A stretch of DNA of 64,000 nt, from the NCBI RefSeq assembly GCF_001625215.2, contig NC_030384.2, positions 39,094,390 to 39,158,389 of the forward strand, read 5' to 3'. A model generated the notes under the pieces. The model had not been told where the DNA came from, did no database searches, and was given only the letters and a program-made list of their open reading frames with translations. This document shows positions 27,428 through 38,385 of the stretch, in pieces; position 1 is the stretch's first letter; each line of letters begins with the position of its first letter. Made by a program: the position numbers and the translations under genes. The stretch is from Daucus carota subsp. sativus. Lineage: Eukaryota > Streptophyta > Magnoliopsida > Apiales > Apiaceae.

Positions 27428-27952
27428 TTTTTTTTGACAAAATGCAAATTCACTCCATTAAATTAAAACAAGTCTAGTCGGGACAGATCCCCAACTGACA
27501 ATGCAATCAGGTTAATAAACAATAAAACGAGCTAAACAAATAGCCGTATTGTTTCCAGACTGCTTAACACAATGAATCCAATGATTCTTGAAATTGAAAA
27601 CGAATACAAAGGCTTCTTGAGTAATCCAGCCTACATCAATCCCGAAAATGGTAGCTTCACAATCGACCTTCACAATAGTTCCATGGCTGTTGCGGTGTTC
27701 AGACGACTCCGTTGTAAAAACTAAGCAATGAGGAACAAGAATCCTCGAATAATGAACAACTATAATTTGTGAAAGGTGAGCACATGCGATCACCACCGTT
27801 CCAAGTATACCCCAGCTATCTACATGCCGGGAGCCAGCTATAGACATGCCGAAAGTATTAATGATGCGATAAACCAGATCTCCCAAAACTCCATCCCAAT
27901 CATTCTCATTGATAATACAGGAAGACATAACAACCACAAATATAACACCCAA
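27428..27952 (-). mobile_element. 5'-truncated LINE fragment with RNase H-like remnant
   Basis: Read on the minus strand, a damaged frame contains GDLVYRIINTFGMSIAGS and, further on, VKQSGNNTAICLARF. These fit the start and the end (N-x-x-A-x-x-L-A-R-F) of the RNase H domain carried by plant LINEs; the middle is out of frame or degenerate. About 80 bp later the strand ends in TTTTGTC and a run of about 13 A (27424-27436 as T), the expected poly(A) terminus. The upstream RT and ORF1 are absent. Not functional. Confidence 0.65.
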
Positions 27953-28427
27953 AAATTGGGTACTAAATCAACACACGCCAAAAGGCGAGACGGAAAAACA
28001 CAATCGGACCTTTGATTTCAAAAGATCTGATTTATTCAGAAAACAATCAAGTTGTGTCCCGATTTATATGTTCTGCGCGGGATTATAATTGGGAGGAAGT
28101 AATTTGGTGAAACTGCGGTCTTGGGCCGTTTAAATCACACAAATAACCCTAAATAATCTGGACTAGAACATGAGTGGGCCAAAACCAAAAAAACAAAACC
28201 CGGTCTATTCAGAAAAAGCCCAAAAAACCCTTCCGTAAATTACGTAAAGGTGATAGCTTAGCGTAACAGAAATAGATGAAAAACGGGCCCACCGAAATGA
28301 ATGGAGGTAGAGAGGCGGTGGGGACGCGCTTAGTTGCCTTTTTCTGCTTTTGCATGTGACTCCTGCTACTCGGTGCCAGTGCCATTCCAGCTCACCGACA
28401 CTAGTCTCTCCAATCAATCTATCTTTC

Positions 28428-28435
28428 TATAAATA
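28428..28435 (+). promoter_or_regulatory. TATA box of the Ole e 1-type gene
   Basis: TATAAATA, 43-50 bp upstream of the start codon at 28478, implying a very short leader. Confidence 0.55.
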
Positions 28436-28477
28436 ATATTATTCATTTTCACTCTTCTTCTTGAAGCTCAAGAAAAA

Positions 28478-29400
28478 ATGGCGAGACTCGTGATATTGAT
28501 GCTGCTCTGTGTCCTCCCAGCCTTGGCCACTGCAAGATTCTTACATCATGCCAAGCCGTTTGTCGTGCAAGGACGTATCTATTGTGACACTTGCCGTGCT
28601 GGCTTTGAAACCTCGGCAACTACTTACATCCCTGGTACTACTTATGTTTAAACACTGTCTGTTTTTGATTTTTTTCCAAGTGGATTAGATTAGTTTGTTG
28701 ATCTTGTTTAAATGGAGTGATAGTAGCATTTTAAGGCCAGATCTATAATTTTAAAATTTTGTGCTGTAGCCTGTAGGATCTAAAAGAACGAGGACTGAAA
28801 TTCATTATTAAGGAGAATGAGAATGTCATTTTTTTTTTAATATTTTATAAATCTAGGGGGTGTGATTTTAACTCTGATTTTAAAACTAAAATCAAAATCC
28901 GATCGGTCTAATCCATAGATTAAAAACAATCCATTAAAATCTTAATTGAATACCATTTCCTAATGTCCATGTTTAGTGAGCGGGTTGAAATCTCGTGATC
29001 CAAACGGGGGATAAGGGTAGACAATGGTTGATGAGTGGCATTAATTAAGTGAGTTTTGTTGATTGCAGGGGCTAGGGTGAGAATTGAGTGCAGGGACAGG
29101 AAGAGTTTGGCACTCACCTATAGCATTGAAGGAGTCACTGATTCCACCGGAACATACAAGCTCACCGTGGCTGATGACCATCTTGATGAAGCCTGTGATG
29201 CTATGCTAGTGAGCAGTCCCGATCCGTTGTGTTCTGAACCCAATGCAGGACGTGACAAGTCTCGTGTCATCCTAACCCGATCCAATGGAATGACCTCTGA
29301 TCTTCGCTTTGCCAATAACATGGGATTCCTTAAGAGCGAACCAATGACTGAGTGCACTCAGGTCCTCCAGATGTACAAGGAAACGGAGGATGAAGATTAG
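28478..29400 (+). CDS. Pollen Ole e 1-like secreted protein
   Basis: Two exons: 28478-28634 and 29069-29400, giving 162 aa. A signal peptide (about 1-20, LVILMLLCVLPALATA) predicts secretion. The Ole e 1 signature VQGRIYCDTCRAGFET (about residues 29-44) is followed by the family's six conserved cysteines (YC, TC, IEC, EAC, LC, EC). PGARVRIECRDR and GTYKLTVADDH are also typical. The family includes olive Ole e 1, tomato LAT52 and pollen C13 proteins, which act at the cell wall or in pollen tube growth, but members are also expressed in vegetative tissue. The intron splits the domain after TTYIPG. Allergenicity or pollen expression cannot be read from the sequence. Confidence 0.93.
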
Positions 29401-30060
29401 GGCCTCTTGCTCTTGGTACCTTTCTATGTTATTATATGTGGATGATGCTACTAGAGGCTTAATAACTTCTGCTGTGTAACTTTAAATTGTTTGTCTTCTA
29501 TTTATTCATTTTGATCTGTGACTCCACGTTTATTTATGCTCACTTAATTGTGGCCTATACTGCCGGACCAATTTAGTTATCTAGTTATCATATGAATGTA
29601 TTGGTATTATTGTTCTCATGTGCTTTGTTCATTCCATAGATTCTGGACATGATTTCTGTTGAATATTGCATTCCTGTTATAACTTCTTAAGCGGTGTCAA
29701 ATCTGTTAGTAATAGAGACTGTGGTTCTTGCTGCTAATTGGGCGTAATTTGCAATCAAATAAGTTATATAGAAGCAAAACTTGCTAGGGGGAAGGGGTTT
29801 GGTTTCTGGAAGGCAGGTGTTGTGATTTATTTGGCTTCTATGCTGCATCGTTGATGCATGGTTCAGTCGAGAATGCCCATTTTTTGTGTCTACTAGGGTC
29901 TATTTTGCGGCCGGTTGGGTTAATAGTTCCGTGTTAATGCTCAAGAGCAAGTATTCCAGGCAGTGTTCTGAAAAGTGTATTAAGCGGCGGTTCAAACAAA
30001 ATCATCATCAAAGGCGGTATAAAATTATCAAATTATCACTGTCAAAAGCGTTTCAAGTTT

Positions 30061-30134
30061 ATACCAATAGTCTGTTTGGTAGTGTTAGTAATTGTTTATA
30101 CCAATAGTCTGTTTGGTAGTGTTAGTAATTGTTG
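30061..30134. repeat. 37-bp tandem duplication
   Basis: ATACCAATAGTCTGTTTGGT followed by AGTGTTAGTAATTGTTT, repeated head to tail at 30061 and 30098 with no difference apart from the last base. Confidence 0.85.
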
Positions 30135-30308
30135 TGCTGTTAGAAAAAGTCTTAGTAAAAAATGTGTTGTTCGGTTATTTTTTTTTTTTTTGATATTTGC
30201 ATATGTTGAGTGATAATATAATTTTTTTTAATAAGGTTTGCTAGTTAAATTTGTGACTGATTCTAGCAAAAATTGAAAAACAATCTTTTTCTAATAAAAG
30301 TATGGAAG

Positions 30309-30542
30309 TGTTATGATAGGAGTGGATGACTTTTGGTTTTTCCCAAAACTTTTGGCCTTTTGTTTACCCTCCATAATATGTATGACTTTTAACTTTTCAT
30401 ATGACTTGTAACTTACATTTGATGGCCTATATAAAGCCATTTGTATGAGTTTGTGAAATACTTAAGATGAACAATGTTTGCTCCATCTTTCTCTCTTGTC
30501 TAGCTCTCTCAATTTCGTTTCTACATATATTATTATATAACA
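30309..30542 (+). repeat. 5' LTR of the Copia element
   Basis: Begins TG and ends CA, with CTATATAAAG about two-fifths along (a likely TATA of the LTR promoter) and a CT-rich stretch near the 3' end. Preceded by target duplication GGAAG. Confidence 0.95.
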
Positions 30543-30556
30543 CGTTATCAGCACGA
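30543..30556 (+). promoter_or_regulatory. Primer-binding site of the Copia element
   Basis: CGTTATCAGCACGA directly abuts the LTR. It does not match the 3' end of initiator Met tRNA (TGGTATCAGAGC type). It is complementary to the anticodon arm of eukaryotic tRNA-Ile if position 34 is inosine read as G; see findings. Confidence 0.6.
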
Positions 30557-32868
30557 TTTGCTTTCACTTTGTTCTTATGTTGCACGCCTCATTTTTTTCT
30601 CTTTGTTCGGATTTTGGTGTAAATTATTATCAAGAGGATCATGGTTGTAAAAAATCTATAGTTAATCGACGAGACTCATATTGCTACAAAGATGAAGTCA
30701 TTCTTTCAATGCAAGAGGACTCACTTTTTGAAGTAACGATTCTTAAACTTAAAAGAATCGTAAGATCATTCAACTGTAAGATTTTAAGGTACGGCTCCCT
30801 TGACCATTCTTTCTAATTTATAGTTTTATCGAAATGTATATATTTGAGTTAAGCTAGTTTTGCATTTCTCCAAAATTCATACTGAACTTGTTTTACAAAT
30901 GAATCAAATTTTCTTAAAAATTTCATAATAGTCTCTTAATTTTCCACGACCTTTATTGTCTAGTATGCTTGTGAATTCATCCATATGCATATATTGATGA
31001 TATGACTTTAGGAGACAAGTACTCTACACTTATTTATGCCTAGTTTGGTTGATTATAACATGATTGCGTGTCTATTTATTGATTGATGTGATATTAAAAT
31101 GTTCTTTTTATATATGATGAACATCTCTCATGTGCATATATTATATTCCAAGTGATCATATTTTATATGCTTTTAATTAGTTACGTTGGATGATCATAGA
31201 GTTCTATTAAGTTACCCCCAATTATATGTGAACTTTACATAAATCATGGTGATTCAATCTTTTACTCTTGAAGATATATATGCTTAGTTATTAATTTGCA
31301 AAATGTGATGATTCTTAACTTGTGATTTCTTAAATTATTTTATATATGACAAATAGGATAATATGAGGAAAATCTAGATTATGCATTTGTGATCAATAAA
31401 AAAATTATGAGTTATTAGTGACTCTATAATCTAAAAATTGTAAGTGTTTAGTAGATAATAAGTCATTGTATGTGACTTTTTAATCCGAAGTCGCCTCCCT
31501 CAAGTCATTAGTTACTTTAATATGAGTTTGAATTATACTAAACTCAATTATTATAATAAGCTGCAAACGGATTAGTGGAATAACTAATATTTGTATGAGT
31601 GAGACAAAAGATTTCAATACCACTTATTTTAGATAAATAATGTGCGACCTTGTATCTAGTTATTGTCAATGAATTCACGAATAATATATGCTACCAAAGT
31701 CCTTGCATACTTTTGGTCTGAGTAAAATGTTTTAGATACGTACTTTTGGATTTACGTAAATTATTTCTAACTCTTTTGGATTTGATAATTATTTGAATTT
31801 TAGTAAACTGTTTTGGACCGTTTTGGAATTGGATGAAATATTTCGGATCTATGTTCTCGACTTTCTTGGAATATGACTATTTGTCTATATTTCATCATCA
31901 AATCTATGAGGTCATCTAAAATTTTGAGATAGTCAAAATACATGTATTATGATTTTGAGGTGATAACTAGTGCATACACATATTATTTCTTTTATATTAA
32001 GTTGTCTTGCTCACATGTTTGAATATATTATGTATTGTGCATGCTCCTAATAACTGATATTTTGAAATCTCCCTATGATATTTTTGGTAAATGATTGAAT
32101 TTCAATATCACTACGTGACTTTAAACTTGTAGTTTGTTTACAATTAGTATTTGTGAATGAGATTCTTATCTACTTGAGCTAAATGATGAAGGTATTATCG
32201 TCAACACCTATTTGACGTAGTTTTTAATGGATTGCTTGTAAATAATTGCAACTAGAAGTTGCACATAACAACCAGAAGTTGTCTCTATATAAAAAAAAAT
32301 TCCTTTATTTTTCATCACACATTTCTGATATATTTAATTTCTGAAGGATGAAGGATGTCAATAGTAAAATTTGATATATTTAAACACTTGATCACATTCC
32401 AGAAGAATGATATATTAGCATAATATTCAAATTATGAAATGATATAATATCCCTGAAGGATGGATCTCTATAATGAACAATATGATGTTTAGATTTAATT
32501 GAATAAATATATATAACAGTATCCCGAAGATACAATGTTATGAAATTGGGTTGTTAAAATCATGAGCTGATATTGTGACTAGTTGTAGTTTATTAAAATT
32601 GAATTATGGATATAAAGATTATGTATTGCAACAAATGACACCCCTCCATTCCTTAGAATAAATAAGACAATATTAGAAAATCAAAGACCATGTCTGTAGC
32701 AATGGTCTGATATTACAAACAGTTTTTGATCGTATTCTTACCTTGTGTGTTAAAAAATATTTCCCCTGAATGATATAAAGATGTCCGATATCAATACCAA
32801 ATTCTAATATGAGTCATTCAAAGGGGGAGTATTATATAGAATGTCTCATTATATATTCTTCTAAATAT

Positions 32869-32956
32869 AAGGCTCCCGAAGAGCATGTATAAGGCTCCTG
32901 AAGAGCATGTATAATGCACCTGAAGAGCATGTATAAACCTCCTGAAGAGCATGTAT
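32869..32956 (+). repeat. Four 22-bp tandem repeats inside the Copia element
   Basis: Units of the type AAGGCTCCTGAAGAGCATGT+AT start at 32869, 32891, 32913 and 32935, each with one to four substitutions. Confidence 0.9.
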
Positions 32957-33970
32957 ATTTTATCATAAATATTTTACTATAGAAGAGTAGGTATATTATC
33001 GATGTAACTATACTCTCCCAAACAATTGAAGTATATTTTATATAAAATTATTAATATTGATTTTGAAGTAAACCAGAAGTTTACTGATAACTTTATAATC
33101 GGGCATGACCAATCAAGCCATCAGTTAATGAAGATGCGAATAGTAATTGAAATTTATATATGAACTTTTGTTGAAGAACCTGCAGATTCTTCTCAGTGAT
33201 ACATATGTTATTTGCTTGTAAGGCCTAATTAATCACCAGTAAAGTAATAATTGTGATTTATCATCTTTGAAAATGTATTAATGAAGACATGACATGAGAT
33301 AAAAATCTCTCACTATAGTATAATGAGATATTTTATGAAAAATATGATTATATATCAAGTTATTATAACCTCGCCACATTAAGTATGCGAGATTCATTAT
33401 TTAGAGTATGTGCTTATATAATGCTGGTGAATCTCAAAATGAGTATTATCTTATCCATGAAAATTGTTGAGTATTTTGTATCATTTATTTATTTGATTCG
33501 CATCATATACAAATTTTCATAATTTGTCCCGTTATAAACAAATTATTTGGTCATCATAATTTCTCCACCACGATAATAAGATCGATTCCACAATTGAATA
33601 TATATTACATATGAGTGCATTTATTTATGACTTGATTTAACAAGTTTGTTATCCTGAAATCAGGGGGAGAAAATAAATAGCTGGTGAATATTTTAAGAAT
33701 GAATTATCATTGCCTCATCTTGATCCTCAAAATGACAAATATGAACCAGAAGTTCATAAGATGATTCATTCATATATCTGATGACTAGAAATAGTGATTA
33801 TGTCACGAACACCGGCATATGCTCCATTGATATTAATATTACAGAAGGACAACTTCAAGATACTACTATGTCTAAAGAACGCCTGAAGCGTGATAGGCAA
33901 GTGGGTTCCATATCTTATAAAAAAAAATGATTATAAATATTTGAAAAGGAGCAACGATTGATGATGGCTG

Positions 33971-34122
33971 GATTGAGAAATCAATAACTCTTGAAATATC
34001 TCCAGAAGAGATTATAGACATGGCAAGTTGGAGAACAAGTAAAAGTGTCCAAGATTATGACTAGATTGAAAAGTCAATAACTCTTGAAAGGTCTCCGGAA
34101 GAGATTATAGACATGGCAAATC
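33971..34122 (+). repeat. Duplicated block, 103-bp spacing, inside the Copia element
   Basis: GATTGAGAAATCAATAACTC...GAAGAGATTATAGACATGGC at 33971 recurs at 34074 with few changes. Both would read as the same short peptide (TLE-SPEEIIDMA), a relic of duplicated coding sequence. Confidence 0.8.
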
Positions 34123-35600
34123 AGAGATATATAAAAGTAGTGAAAATATCGACATCTTGCTATATTATGTCATATCCAGAATAAAATGGAACCACAAATC
34201 GGATCGACGTCGATGTTATTTATTGAACTTGGGGTTATGAGTAATAATGAGGATCATGAGCAGAACCCGTTGGAAAATATTAACAAATTTGACCAAAAAA
34301 AATAAAATAAAGGACATAATTGAGGCAATTTTAAAGAAATTTATTTGGACCGGTAATCCTTCCACACCTGAAGTTGTGAAAGTAGTGCGCCCTATGAATT
34401 ATTATCTCTTAAAAAATAGAGAAATTTTTGAAACTGCAGTTCACACACTTAAAGGTGTCAAGTCAGTGGGATATGAATGATTATTTGTGTGAAACAAAAT
34501 GAAGTTTCAGAATTTATAAATGTAAAACTCAGATTATCGTACAATGACCTTGTATTGGTTATGAAGAGAAATGTATCTTGTGGTGGATATGATTATTTGA
34601 TTGCTAAATAATCTCAGAATATGTGTATGAGTTAATCTAAGTTCTATATATGACCCACTTGACAGTGATTATCCCAGAAGGATCTTAACTGCCAGAAGCA
34701 GTATAACAAATTCTCGAGAACATCACTCTCCTCAAATTAAAAGGGGATTTTTGGACCAGTAGTCCGATATAAAATTATTTCACAAAGTAAATGTTATCAT
34801 TATATATCGAATTATAGGTGACAACTCATAAAGTCTCTGGCCAGAGCAGATGGATACTAGAATGTGTTTCTAGTTGACATTAAAATGAATTGCACCTTAT
34901 AACCAAAATACGTATATGTTATCTTTTGTGATGAAACTTTTGGTGAATATATTGAAATGAGAATATTCTTCTAAATGGATGATATATTGCTATATGAAAA
35001 TCCTGGAAGGATTATAAATACATGATAGTACACTGACCTTTATGAATAGTTGATATGAAGAAAGTTTCGGTCCTGAAGTACCGTACTTGACTAGAGTAAA
35101 ACATGTTTTATTAATTATACATGTCTTAAATTAAGCATATCCTATTTGAACATGTGTGAATTCGCAGGTTACATAAGTATAATTTTATTCGATCTGCACT
35201 AACCTATCTCATAAGGATTTTTAGTTAATATTGCAGGAGCAAAATGCTTATTTCGATTTCGATAACGAGGGATCTGCAAATTGAATATTTATATAGAGTA
35301 CATTGGAGATTTTCTTTTGTTGTGAAATATATTATTGCAGGCTGTATCATGTGCAAGGAAGGGTACATTAAAGATTTGTTCATATGGCACTTCCCACCAC
35401 TACTTTCAAGAAATCAGTACACAAGATCGGGATGCGCATACTTCAAAATATTTGCTAATTTCATAATCATATCTTGATGAGGGGGAGACATAAATGAAAT
35501 ATTGTACAACTCATGTACTCTTTTTCCTTCACTAGGGTTTTTCCCACTGGGTTTTTCCTAGTAAGGTTTTAACGAGGCATGATGTTGATATAAGTCATCC

Positions 35601-35609
35601 AAGGGGGAG
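35601..35609 (+). promoter_or_regulatory. Polypurine tract of the Copia element
   Basis: AAGGGGGAG lies immediately 5' of the right LTR, the expected plus-strand priming site. Confidence 0.85.
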
Positions 35610-35843
35610 TGTTATGATAGGAGTGGATGACTTTTGGTTTTTCCCAAAACTTTTGGCCTTTTGTTTACCCTCCATAATATGTATGACTTTTAACTTTTCA
35701 TATGACTTGTAACTTACATTTGATGGCCTATATAAAGCCATTTGTATGAGTTTGTGAAATACTTAAGATGAACAATGTTTGCTCCATCTTTCTCTCTTGT
35801 CTAGCTCTCTCAATTTCGTTTCTACATATATTATTATATAACA
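35610..35843 (+). repeat. 3' LTR of the Copia element
   Basis: Same length and, by eye, same sequence as the 5' LTR; followed by target duplication GGAAG. Confidence 0.95.
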
Positions 35844-37377
35844 GGAAGGACTTATTTTTCCAAAACACAGTTTTTGGTTAAATTATTGTTGAAGTTGTCA
35901 TCCAATATAATGTCATCATTTTTTTAGAAATTAAATTATTTTTTGCATATTTAGGAAGCCTCGATAAAACATTGTTGGAGATGTCATCATCATCCTGGAT
36001 TTTAATAGTGTAGGGAGATTGGGGGCATGTATGTTGATTTCATATAACCACGTGAACATGATCGGTGGGTTGGAAGGTTTGGTCTCATAGAAATGAGTTG
36101 GTCAAGATGTGTGGAAGCTTTAGTTTTAGAAGAGTTGTGGGTTGATTGGTCGGGTGTGATGAAAGGTTTAGTATCGGAGTAGTGAGTTGGCCTGCTCAGC
36201 AGCATTTACGATTTTCAAACAAATGCAGATGAAGAAGACTACACCCACTTTCTGTACATGTAAGAATGAAATAATGATGGTCAAGGAAGTATTGCTGACT
36301 GGGGTGAGTAACTCTAGTTCTTCTGTTCATAGAAACCACCTCTTGTTCCGGTAATGTTTGTAATCAACTTTTTAGTATATAGTAAAATTCTTGATTAATT
36401 TGATATGAGATAAGTTGATGGTCTTGAACTTGTATGTCTTAACAATTTGGGAGAGTTCTGGTTCTTAAACATAATGGACATTTTAAAATATTCCGACATG
36501 ATTCATTCGTATGATAAAAATTATTCAAGATTATTCTCCTATAAGAACAATTTGGGAAAGAAAAAAGTTTAAACGTCTTAATTTGGGAAGTCTAATAGTT
36601 GTTTAATTATATGAGTATCATGAGAGCAATATGAAGCCTATCGATTTAAACATATGATGATGATGATCTATGCTATAATTTTGGAAATATGTTATAAAAA
36701 TTCACTTTATTGAAGTCCTATTTATATCCTAAATTTTTAGAATCCACTTTTCATTACTCATAAATATGTAGCAGCTAACTCATTCCTTTAATGATTAAAT
36801 ATTCACTTCTCACATTTGCACACTTTTATCCATTTTTTTTTACATTATGTTATTGCTAATAAATTTTAGATATAGTACTAAAATAATAAGAAGAAACACA
36901 AATAAAAATTATTGTTGGAGTTCCCTTTCAAAATGATGTCTTTTCAAAATGATGTCTGAAGATGCTGTCAGGGTCCTAAATTCAAATTGGGAGATGAGGG
37001 GGCATGCGTGTCTGTAACTTCTTTGTTTGGTAAAGTCTTTTAAGTTTCAGAAAAGTAGTTTTAGATCTATCATCTTGTATTATCATCAATAAGATTTGCT
37101 CACTTTAAACTATTTTCAATTTTTTTATTTTTCTTCTTACATAAAATTTGTAAATATTATCCGTTTATGATGATGGATTTCTACTTTTCAATCCCAATAA
37201 TAATATATTTGTAAGAACTTAATTGAACAATACATTGAAAATTACAAAATTACATAACTACATAAATTTCACTATTAATATTATTATTTGCATATAACAA
37301 ATCATAACACATATTATCATATTTCACCCTCTATGTAGGACATAGTAGTCCTACAAGTATACAAGTTAACACTATCA

Positions 37378-38272
37378 TTAGTTGTTCTCAGGGAATAGGA
37401 TAGGTTGTTGCATCCGATTATGAGCCATTTGCTGAAAATTAGGAAGAGCATGATTTTGAGTCACCGTTGGTTGGGGACTTAAGCTATTTAATACTTGATG
37501 TTGAATAGCATGGGGAATATAATTTTGAGGCACAATTGATTGTGGACTCGTTATACTTGACTGATTATAATTCAGAGGAACAAAATTCTGAAGAATGTTT
37601 GGATGATGATTTATGTTATTAAGCACTGGATGTTCAATAGTGTGGTGAACATGATTTTGCGCCATGCTTGATTGGGGACTTAAGATATTTGGTTGAATGT
37701 CGGTTAAGGAACTAAAGTCCTCGACAAACCGGATATCATTGATACTATGCTTGCGTTTGTCAAGGGGTGTGGGATTATCAATGCGCTTGTAGAACTTTTG
37801 TGCATGACTAGTAATTTGAGCCGGGGTTTTGGTTTGCACATAAAACTTTGACATCTCTTTCCACTTCCCTTTGCCTAATTTTTGCAGCCCTAATAAGAAC
37901 AACCTGTACAAATATTAGCCAAAATAATTAGAATAAATATAATTATTAAATCAATGTTTCTTAACAAAAAATGCACGAAAATAGTGCTACATACTTATGT
38001 TCTTTTTGAGTCCATTGAATTGGCCTTGCCCTCGACCTTTTTGTCATCTTCTTTTTCTCTGACGGACCACCACCATCCTCATTTGCAAGATCTTTAGAGC
38101 CTTTATTTGACGACTCAAGCACTTCTACATTTCCCTGTAAATCATCAATTAACTTGTTATCTTCAAATGTCCATTCATCGCCAAACTGATTTTCTCGTAA
38201 CTCCTCCAATAACTTGTCAACTTCACAAGTCCATATGTTATCACTATGGTTTTCATCATGATGGCCATTCAT
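37378..38272 (-). CDS. SHAQKYF-class single-repeat MYB-related protein, atypical
   Basis: Two exons: 37995-38272 and 37378-37903, giving 267 aa. The MYB repeat covers about residues 82-135: IQWTQKEHKLFLLGLQKLGK, GKWKEMSKFYVQTKTPAQIT and SHAQKFYKR (125-133), the last replacing the standard SHAQKYF. Trp87 and Trp107 are kept. A basic KKKMTKRSRAR stretch precedes it and could be a nuclear signal. This class (DIVARICATA, I-box binding factors) usually recognises GATAAG/TATCC sites. The N-terminus is acidic and holds two similar blocks (IWTCEVDKLLEELREN, EWTFEDNKLIDDLQGN). The tail is Asn/Gln/His/Pro-rich with three repeats. The intron sits at the usual place after WTxxEHK. It appears intact. Candidate TATA at 38378-38385. 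Function not assigned. Confidence 0.82.
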
Positions 38273-38377
38273 TTCTTACGGCTTGAAGTTCGACAAAAAA
38301 TATTTAGATATTGAAAAGAGTTTTTAAGAAATTCAGATCTATAGCTGAGTATGAAAAATGAGTCAATATGTGACTGA

Positions 38378-38385
38378 TATTTATA
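38378..38385 (-). promoter_or_regulatory. Candidate TATA box of the MYB gene
   Basis: Minus-strand TATAAATA, about 106 bp upstream of the start codon at 38272. Confidence 0.4.

Larger units (their letters stand above)
24638..28477. other. Intergenic with transposon remains, FLZ to Ole e 1 gene
   Basis: No host gene recognised. Contains a nested inverted-repeat element (24858-25780), a Stowaway-like MITE (26479-26714) and a LINE 3' fragment (27428-27952). The remainder is AT-rich unique sequence. Confidence 0.6.
30309..35843 (+). mobile_element. Copia-type LTR retrotransposon, non-autonomous, with identical LTRs
   Basis: LTRs of 234 bp lie at 30309-30542 and 35610-35843. They start TGTTATGATAGG, end TATTATATAACA, and by eye match at every base. 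A 5-bp target duplication GGAAG flanks the element (30304-30308, 35844-35848). A primer-binding site follows the left LTR (30543-30556) and a polypurine tract AAGGGGGAG (35601-35609) precedes the right one. The 5.07-kb interior holds no frame above 79 codons. Eroded Copia pol remains near the 3' end: in mixed frames at 35340-35450 one can read a GYIK block and LPTTTFKKSVHKIGMR, the end of Copia RNase H. So the element cannot encode its own enzymes but has ends and priming sites intact. Confidence 0.93.
29401..37377. other. Transposon-dominated intergenic region
   Basis: No host gene recognised. The main content is the LTR element at 30309-35843. To its left is a 37-bp tandem pair (30061-30134). 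To its right (35849-37377) AT-rich sequence without clear features. Confidence 0.65.

Noticed and set aside
32869-32956. CRISPR-like array
   Set aside because: The 22-bp units are directly adjacent without spacers, inside a plant retroelement.
30577-35477. Short frames (77-79 codons) inside the Copia element as genes
   Set aside because: None covers a complete Gag or Pol domain; they are chance openings in decayed sequence.
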